A stretch of DNA of 12,389 nt from NCBI GenBank assembly GCA_945906975.1, contig CAMDRY010000047.1, positions 1 to 12,389 on the forward strand, written 5' to 3'. This stretch comes from Bordetella parapertussis. GTDB lineage: Bacteria; Pseudomonadota; Gammaproteobacteria; Burkholderiales; SG8-39. The position numbers and the translations under genes were made by a program. The stretch's first letter is position 1. Every line of letters begins with the position of its first letter. This document shows, in pieces, positions 8,048 to 12,389 of the stretch. Under the pieces are notes generated by a model, which saw only the letters and a list, made by a program, of their open reading frames with translations, was not told where the DNA came from and made no database searches.

Positions 8048-9438
8048 AAGACGCCGTGTCCCTACCCGGAGCCTCGCAGGCGCTGGCCACCTATGACAAC
8101 CGTCCGTATTTTGCGCGCGCGCTCGACCATGGCCTGAAAAACGGGCTGATTGACTCGGAAAAACTCGACGCGATGCGCGCCGACGGTGCCAAGGGCGTGG
8201 TGCAAATCGCCGATTTTTTCGGCACCGCGCATTTGCGCACCGACCTCGACGACGCGGTAAAACGCATGGTCACGCTGGCCAGCTTGTACCTTGAACACAT
8301 GTCCGACGGCAACCTGCATCGGGCGGCGCGTTCTTTGCAGGAGAACAGTTTTCTCTCGCATTCGCGCGGTGGCTCGCAAATGCTGAAAGCGCTGTTTGCC
8401 ATGCCCACCGACAACACCATTCCGGATCCGACCGAGCTCGAGGATTCCCGGGAGTTCCTGCGTGAACGAAGCCTGGAGCAAGCGTGGACTGTCGCCGATT
8501 ACCGTGCCCGGCTGGCAGAGCGCCGCGCCTTTGAGGCTGAAATCGAAGCGGCGCTATGGTTTGCCGACCTGATGCGCATCGAGATGGACGCCCTGATCAA
8601 CGAATCATCCGAAAGCGTGCTGCACGCCTGCCTGCTGACGCGCATGGCCGGCGGCAGGGAAGGCGGCCTGCTCTCCGCCGAGGCGTTGAAGGCGTTTCTC
8701 AAGGCGTGTCGCCAGTCTAAAAAAATGCCGGCGTTCGACGCGGCCCTGCTTGAGGATGTGCCTGCCGTTCATCAGGCGGTGGTCGGGCGGCACATGAAGC
8801 TCATGATCGAGAAGGACCTGCCCCGCATCAAGAACCCCAAGGTCGCCTTCAACGACCTGGTGCGCGAATACCATGACCGTTTCCATCCCTTGTCGCTATC
8901 GGTTGAGATCAGCGATTATGATGCGCTGGTCACCGACGAGTGGCGCAGGGTCACCCTGGGCATGACGGATTCGGATTCAATGAACACCATCTTTCTGTGC
9001 CTGGCCGCCGGCAAACCGCCCAAGCCGGCGATCAGCGCAGCCGAAGCGAAGGCGGCGATCATTGCCATCCGCGATAACGGCCCGGCGCAAAAGATCGTGC
9101 GGGAATTCATTCTGACCAGCGCGCCGCACCAGATGATCGACGGCCTGATTTCCTTGTGGGAGGACGAATTTTTTCCCGATGTGATCGAGGTCTTCATTCT
9201 GGAGGACCAGGATGACTCCCCGGAGCGCGTGGTTCGCGTTCTCGCCGAGCACTGTCATATCAAGGCGGCGGCGAAAGCGCCGGCCAAGAAATCCGCTGCT
9301 AAAAAAATAGCCACCGAAAAAGCCCCGCCGAAAAAAGCCACAGCAAAAAAGGCCACAGCCAAGAAAGCAATACCCAGAAAAGCAATACCCCAAAAAGCAA
9401 GGCCTAAAAAAGCAACAGCAAAAAAACCACGGCCTTAG
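8044..9438 (+). CDS. Uncharacterised helical protein with histone-H1/AlgP-like Lys-Ala-Pro tail
   Basis: This 464-residue protein is unrecognised over residues 1-406, a mostly helical body with no motif I can name (it includes YFARALDHGLKNGLIDSEKL, VADYRARLAERRAFEAEIEA and MDALINESSESVLHACLL). Residues 407-464 are a low-complexity basic tail with 19 Lys and 3 Arg in 58 positions, built from KKATAKKA-type repeats with Ala and Pro. Such tails occur in bacterial histone-H1-like proteins and AlgP, where they bind DNA nonspecifically. The tail codons are A-rich, with A-runs up to 7 (9301-9307, 9420-9426), unlike the GC-rich body. The start is TTG 8044, coupled to the previous gene by a 4-bp overlap. 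A nucleic-acid-binding or acid-tail-binding role for the C-terminus is inference. Confidence 0.88.
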   Translation: MKDAVSLPGASQALATYDNRPYFARALDHGLKNGLIDSEKLDAMRADGAKGVVQIADFFGTAHLRTDLDDAVKRMVTLASLYLEHMSDGNLHRAARSLQENSFLSHSRGGSQMLKALFAMPTDNTIPDPTELEDSREFLRERSLEQAWTVADYRARLAERRAFEAEIEAALWFADLMRIEMDALINESSESVLHACLLTRMAGGREGGLLSAEALKAFLKACRQSKKMPAFDAALLEDVPAVHQAVVGRHMKLMIEKDLPRIKNPKVAFNDLVREYHDRFHPLSLSVEISDYDALVTDEWRRVTLGMTDSDSMNTIFLCLAAGKPPKPAISAAEAKAAIIAIRDNGPAQKIVREFILTSAPHQMIDGLISLWEDEFFPDVIEVFILEDQDDSPERVVRVLAEHCHIKAAAKAPAKKSAAKKIATEKAPPKKATAKKATAKKAIPRKAIPQKARPKKATAKKPRP

Positions 9439-9489
9439 ACGCGGTCTCGTTTCCGCTGCCGCCTTCCCGAATTCGGCCCCTACGCTGCG

Positions 9490-9511
9490 ATTTCCAAGAA
9501 ATTTCCAAGAA
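9490..9511 (+). repeat. 11-bp tandem duplication before ycaO
   Basis: ATTTCCAAGAA occurs twice without a gap (9490-9500, 9501-9511), ending 7 bp before ATG 9519. The second copy runs into the purine-rich ribosome site AAGAAGAGAG. The 80-bp gap from 9439 shows no clear terminator. Confidence 0.85.
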
Positions 9512-9518
9512 GAGAGCC

Positions 9519-11243
9519 ATGCAAACTGAAAGCTTCATCCCGGGCAAAGATGCCTCGCTGGAATCCACCATCCGCACCATGCAGGACAAACTCGCCGCGC
9601 GCGGCTTTCATCTGGATGAATCGTCCTGGCTGAACCCCGTGGACGCGGTCTGGTCGGTCCATGTGCGCGACCATGATTGCCCCATGCTGTTTGCCAACGG
9701 CAAAGGCGCGACCAAGCTTGCCTCGCGCGCGAGCGCCCTCGGGGAGTTTTTCGAGCGACTGGGCACGCATTATTTCTGGACGCACTTTTACCTGGGCGAA
9801 ACCAGGGCCAACAGACCCTTTGTGCACTACCCCCAGGAGCGCTGGTTCGCGCCGACCGAAGATGGCAAGTGGCCCGCTGAACTGCTCAACCCGGAACTGC
9901 AGGCCTTCTACAATCCTGAAGGCGATATCGATGGCGAGGTGCTGGTCGACCTGAACTCGGGCAATGTGGAGCGCGGTATCTGCGCGCTTCCCTACACCCG
10001 CCTGTCCGACGGCGCGCAAACCTGGTTCCCGGTCAACATCATCGGCAACCTGTTTGTCAGCAACGGCATGGCCGCGGGCAACACGATGATGGAGGCCCGC
10101 GCCCAGGCGCTGTCGGAGATCTTTGAGCGCCACATCAAGTACCGCATCATCAAGGAGGGCCTGTGCCTGCCCGAGGTGCCGGAACACGTCATCGCGCGTT
10201 ATCCGGGCATAGCCGCGGGTATCAAGGGCTTGCGCGATGCCGGTTTTGGCATTCTGGTGCGCGACGCCTCGCTCGGCGGCCGCTACCCGGTGATGAACGT
10301 TACCTTGCTCCACCCCAAGGACCAGGGGGTGTTTCCGAGCTTCGGCGCGCATCCGCGTTTCGAAGTTGCGCTGGAGCGCGCACTGACAGAATTGCTGCAG
10401 GGACGCGCCCTGGCATCCCTTGAGGGCTTTCCGGAGCCGGGGTTTGACATGGAAGAAATTCAACTCGCGTCAAACCTGGAAATTCACTTTGTCGATTCGA
10501 GCGGTGTTGTCAGCTGGAATTTCCTCGGCGACAAAGCTGATTTTCCGTTTGCCGACTGGAATTTCAGCAGTACCACGGCCGAAGACTATGCCTGGCTGTG
10601 CGATTGCATCAAAGCCGAGGGCAAGGAGATCTATGTTGCCGACTTCTCCGAGCAAGGCGCCTACAGCTGCCGCATCCTGGTGCCGGGTATGTCGGAGATT
10701 TATCCGATCGAGGACCTCGAATGGGAGAACAACAGCATCGGCAACCGCATGCGCCCGGCGCTGGTGCGGCTGCATGACCTGGATGAGGAGGAGTGCGCCG
10801 ACCTGCTTGCCGACTTGCAAACGGCAAACCTAAACGATGAGAGGCCGTTGTGGGAGATTCTGGGGCTGGCCATTCCCGTCGGTACGAATTGGAAGCAGCT
10901 GCGCATCGGTGAATTGAAAACCCTGCTGGCATTGGCTGTCGGCGACGAAGAGGCGACGCTAGAAGGCTGCGATTGGATCAAGCATTACGCGCAGCTGGAA
11001 CCGGCGCGCAGGCTCGTGTATCGCTGCATCGAGGCCTTGATGAAGTTGGAGGACGTGCAGAGCCACCGCCGCTCCCTTGTCCTGCTCTACGGCGAGCAGA
11101 CGGTGCGCCAGGCCGAGGCCCTGCTCGATCGCAGCGAACGATTCTTCGGGCTGGACACCCTGGGCGCGGATATGGAAGGTAGCGCCATGCACCAGACACT
11201 GCTTGCAGCTTATGACAAGCGGTTCGTGACGGCGCCCGGCTGA
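9519..11243 (+). CDS. ycaO: YcaO protein, ribosomal protein S12 methylthiotransferase accessory factor
   Basis: A 574-residue homologue of E. coli YcaO (586 residues), aligned by recognisable blocks along its full length: ESFIPGKDASLESTI at the start, NGKGATKLASRASALGEFFERL, NIIGNLFVSNGMAAGNTMMEARAQALSEIFERH, ASFGAHP-type FPSFGAHPRF, TELLQGRALASLEGF, HFVDSSGVVSWNF, PGMSEIYPIEDLEWENNS and RIGELKTLLALAVGD. The conserved glutamates of the ATP/Mg site are present at about Glu76/Glu79 and Glu192/Glu200/Glu203. In E. coli the protein is genetically linked to RimO-dependent beta-methylthiolation of S12 Asp; the wider YcaO family activates backbone amides with ATP. It has no azoline or thioamide natural-product partner here, so the housekeeping role is preferred. 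AAGAAGAGAG just upstream supports ATG 9519. It follows the unknown operon by 80 bp and may be co-transcribed. Confidence 0.96.
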   Translation: MQTESFIPGKDASLESTIRTMQDKLAARGFHLDESSWLNPVDAVWSVHVRDHDCPMLFANGKGATKLASRASALGEFFERLGTHYFWTHFYLGETRANRPFVHYPQERWFAPTEDGKWPAELLNPELQAFYNPEGDIDGEVLVDLNSGNVERGICALPYTRLSDGAQTWFPVNIIGNLFVSNGMAAGNTMMEARAQALSEIFERHIKYRIIKEGLCLPEVPEHVIARYPGIAAGIKGLRDAGFGILVRDASLGGRYPVMNVTLLHPKDQGVFPSFGAHPRFEVALERALTELLQGRALASLEGFPEPGFDMEEIQLASNLEIHFVDSSGVVSWNFLGDKADFPFADWNFSSTTAEDYAWLCDCIKAEGKEIYVADFSEQGAYSCRILVPGMSEIYPIEDLEWENNSIGNRMRPALVRLHDLDEEECADLLADLQTANLNDERPLWEILGLAIPVGTNWKQLRIGELKTLLALAVGDEEATLEGCDWIKHYAQLEPARRLVYRCIEALMKLEDVQSHRRSLVLLYGEQTVRQAEALLDRSERFFGLDTLGADMEGSAMHQTLLAAYDKRFVTAPG

Positions 11244-11245
11244 GA

Positions 11246-11265
11246 CCGGGGCGCCCGGCGCCGGG
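11246..11265. other. GC-rich palindromes just after ycaO
   Basis: CCGGG-GCG-CCCGG (11246-11258) overlaps the perfect 12-bp palindrome CCCGGCGCCGGG (11254-11265). They start 3 bp after the ycaO stop. No T-run follows on the plus strand, so they may add RNA structure or help termination rather than form a full terminator. Confidence 0.4.
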
Positions 11266-11283
11266 GTAAAAAGCCGTGCGTCT

Positions 11284-11305
11284 AAAACGCCGCGCCGGCG
11301 CCGGC
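11284..11305. terminator. Likely terminator shared by the convergent Bug-receptor and ycaO genes
   Basis: On the minus strand, CGCCG-GCG-CGGCG (complement of 11288-11300) is followed by TTTT (complement of 11284-11287), a short intrinsic terminator 11 bp after the Bug gene stop. On the plus strand the overlapping palindrome GCCGGCGCCGGC (11294-11305) is followed by TTTGTT, which could stop ycaO transcription. The minus-strand version is the better one. Confidence 0.55.
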
Positions 11306-11310
11306 TTTGT

Positions 11311-12288
11311 TCAGTCGACTTTTGCGCCGGATGCCTGGATGACGCGCTCCCAGCGCAGGATTTCGCTGTCGATAAAGCGCGAAAACTCCGGCGGCGTGTT
11401 GCCGGCCGGCGCGAGGCCGAAGCGTGTCAGCGTCGCTTTGGCCTCGCCGCCTGCCAGTACCTGGCGCAACGCCGTGTTGAGCGTGGCGACGACCTCGGGC
11501 GGCGTGCCCGCCGGCGCCACCAGCCCGCTCCAGAAATTCACCTGAAAGGCCGGCAGTCCGGCCTCGGCCGAGGTTGGCACATCGGGCAGCGCCGGGTCGC
11601 GCGCCGCGGCGCTGATGGCGAGCGCGCGCAAGCGCCCCGACTTGATCTGCGGCAGCAGTGTCACCAGGCCTTCGAACAGGATTTGCACCTCGCCGGCGGT
11701 GATCGCCTGCAGCGCCGGGCCGCCGCCCTTGTAGGGCACGTGCACCAGGCTGACACCGGCCATGCTCTTGAACATTTCGGCGGCAAGATGGGGCGGCGTG
11801 GCATTGCCGGCCGAGGCGTAGTTGAGGCTGCCCGGTTTGTCCTTGGCCAGGGCGATCAATTCGGCGAGTGTGTTGGCCGGAACCGAGGCGTTGACCGCAA
11901 TCAGCAAGGGGCCGCTTGAAACCATGCTGATGGGCGCAAAGGATTTGCGCGGGTCGTAAGCGAGTTTGCGGTACAGGCTGGGCGCCATGGCCAGTGTGCT
12001 GGTGCTGCCATAGAGCAGGGTGTAGCCGTCGGCTGAGGCCTGGGAGGCCACTTCCGAGCCGACCGTGCCGCCGGCGCCGGCGCGGTTTTCGACCACGAAC
12101 TGCTGGCCGAGCGCGTCGCTCAATTTGCTCGCGACAAAACGCCCGACGATGTCGGTCGGCCCGCCCGGGGGAAAGGGCACAATGAGTTTTACCGGTTTGG
12201 TCGGGTAGGCCTGCGCCAGGGCGAGGGGCGAGGCCAGCAGGCATAGCGCGGCGAGGGCGATGCGCGTGATATTTTTATGCGACAGCAT
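11311..12288 (-). CDS. Bug-family (TctC-like) periplasmic substrate-binding protein
   Basis: This is an extracytoplasmic solute receptor of the tripartite tricarboxylate transporter type, which binds small carboxylates or related compounds and delivers them to a TctAB membrane pair. Its 325 residues match the family length. A Sec signal peptide is clear: basic MLSHKNITR, hydrophobic IALAALCLLASPLALA, cleavage probably after AQA at 27. The mature protein opens YPTKPVKLIVPFPPGGPTD, the family signature, followed by VVENRAGAGGTVGSE, ADGYTLLYGS, VPYKGGGPALQAITAGEVQ and the PEVVATLNTALRQVL region. The start ATG 12288 has an excellent Shine-Dalgarno (AAAGGAG) 5 nt before it. No tctA/tctB is seen in the window; many Bug receptors are orphans. 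The ligand cannot be predicted. Confidence 0.96.
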   Translation of the reverse strand: MLSHKNITRIALAALCLLASPLALAQAYPTKPVKLIVPFPPGGPTDIVGRFVASKLSDALGQQFVVENRAGAGGTVGSEVASQASADGYTLLYGSTSTLAMAPSLYRKLAYDPRKSFAPISMVSSGPLLIAVNASVPANTLAELIALAKDKPGSLNYASAGNATPPHLAAEMFKSMAGVSLVHVPYKGGGPALQAITAGEVQILFEGLVTLLPQIKSGRLRALAISAAARDPALPDVPTSAEAGLPAFQVNFWSGLVAPAGTPPEVVATLNTALRQVLAGGEAKATLTRFGLAPAGNTPPEFSRFIDSEILRWERVIQASGAKVD

Positions 12289-12340
12289 GAGGTCTCCTTT
12301 GCCTGTGTTTTTATGATCCTTGTTTGGGATTATAGGCGGT
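12289..12340 (-). promoter_or_regulatory. Promoter and ribosome site of the Bug-family gene
   Basis: A perfect minus-10 TATAAT lies at 12329-12334 (minus strand), about 40 bp before the start codon. The upstream sequence at 17-nt spacing (TGATTA) is a poor minus-35, so an activator may be needed. AAAGGAG at 12294-12300 is the Shine-Dalgarno. Confidence 0.55.
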
Positions 12341-12373
12341 CGATGGACGCTTAATCATTAGTACGTTCCCTCC

Positions 12374-12388
12374 CCCCCTCGGCGGGGG
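12374..12388. other. GC stem-loop at the window edge
   Basis: CCCCC-TCGGC-GGGGG could form a 5-bp hairpin. It lies at the end of the window, upstream of the Bug gene promoter, and may belong to the terminator of a gene beyond the edge. Confidence 0.25.
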
Positions 12389-12389
12389 A

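Noticed and set aside
6679..9438. Phage or restriction/defence genes
   Set aside because: No nuclease, methylase, helicase, integrase or phage structural motif is visible in these proteins, so I did not label the operon as a defence system.
9480..10463. Minus-strand open frame opposite the first part of ycaO
   Set aside because: ycaO is unambiguous on the plus strand by comparison with the E. coli protein; the antisense frame has no support.
9519..11243. YcaO as part of an azoline-type peptide (RiPP) cluster
   Set aside because: No cyclodehydratase partner protein, dehydrogenase, short precursor peptide or exporter is present nearby, and the protein matches the stand-alone E. coli form end to end.
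11282..12244. Alternative minus-strand frame overlapping the Bug-family gene
   Set aside because: The other frame has a signal peptide, Shine-Dalgarno and family signature; this one is an Arg/Gly/Ala-rich shadow.

Overview
The window is GC-rich, and its gene content points to a proteobacterium, most likely a betaproteobacterium of the Burkholderiales type. The evidence is a homodimeric-type pyruvate dehydrogenase E1 (AceE), an Lrp/AsnC regulator, a full-length gammaproteobacterial-style YcaO, and an orphan Bug-family (TctC-like) periplasmic receptor, a family greatly expanded in Burkholderiales. The taxonomic assignment is inference; no rRNA or other decisive marker is present.

Layout: (1) 1-1892, minus strand: aceE, cut by the window edge so that the last quarter or so of the protein is missing. 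(2) 1893-2025: a short AT-rich divergent promoter region with an inverted repeat. (3) 2026-4196, plus strand: an Lrp/AsnC-type regulator, then an acyl-CoA synthetase of the ANL superfamily preceded by repeated GAGCA/TGCTC half-sites. (4) 4280-5362, minus strand: a 360-residue protein with a J-domain-like segment carrying an HPD motif, convergent with the synthetase. (5) 5610-6298, plus strand: a VapBC toxin-antitoxin pair with an 8-bp perfect inverted repeat upstream as a likely operator. (6) 6404-9438, plus strand: four co-directional genes, two of the three junctions overlapping by 4 bp. They encode a stand-alone small J-domain protein, two uncharacterised proteins with acidic tails or segments, and an uncharacterised helical protein ending in a histone-H1/AlgP-like Lys-Ala-Pro tail. 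(7) 9519-11243, plus strand: ycaO. (8) 11311-12288, minus strand: a Bug-family substrate-binding protein with its own promoter and Shine-Dalgarno, convergent with ycaO.

The parts that look ordinary are aceE, the regulator, the synthetase, ycaO and the Bug receptor. The part that does not reduce to known biology is the 6404-9438 operon. A minimal J-domain cochaperone is translationally coupled to proteins I cannot place in any family, with strongly acidic tails on two partners and a strongly basic tail on the third. A second, larger J-domain-like protein lies just upstream on the other strand, with the VapBC pair between them. This suggests a chaperone-linked or nucleoprotein-linked assembly, but no function can be read directly from the sequence.
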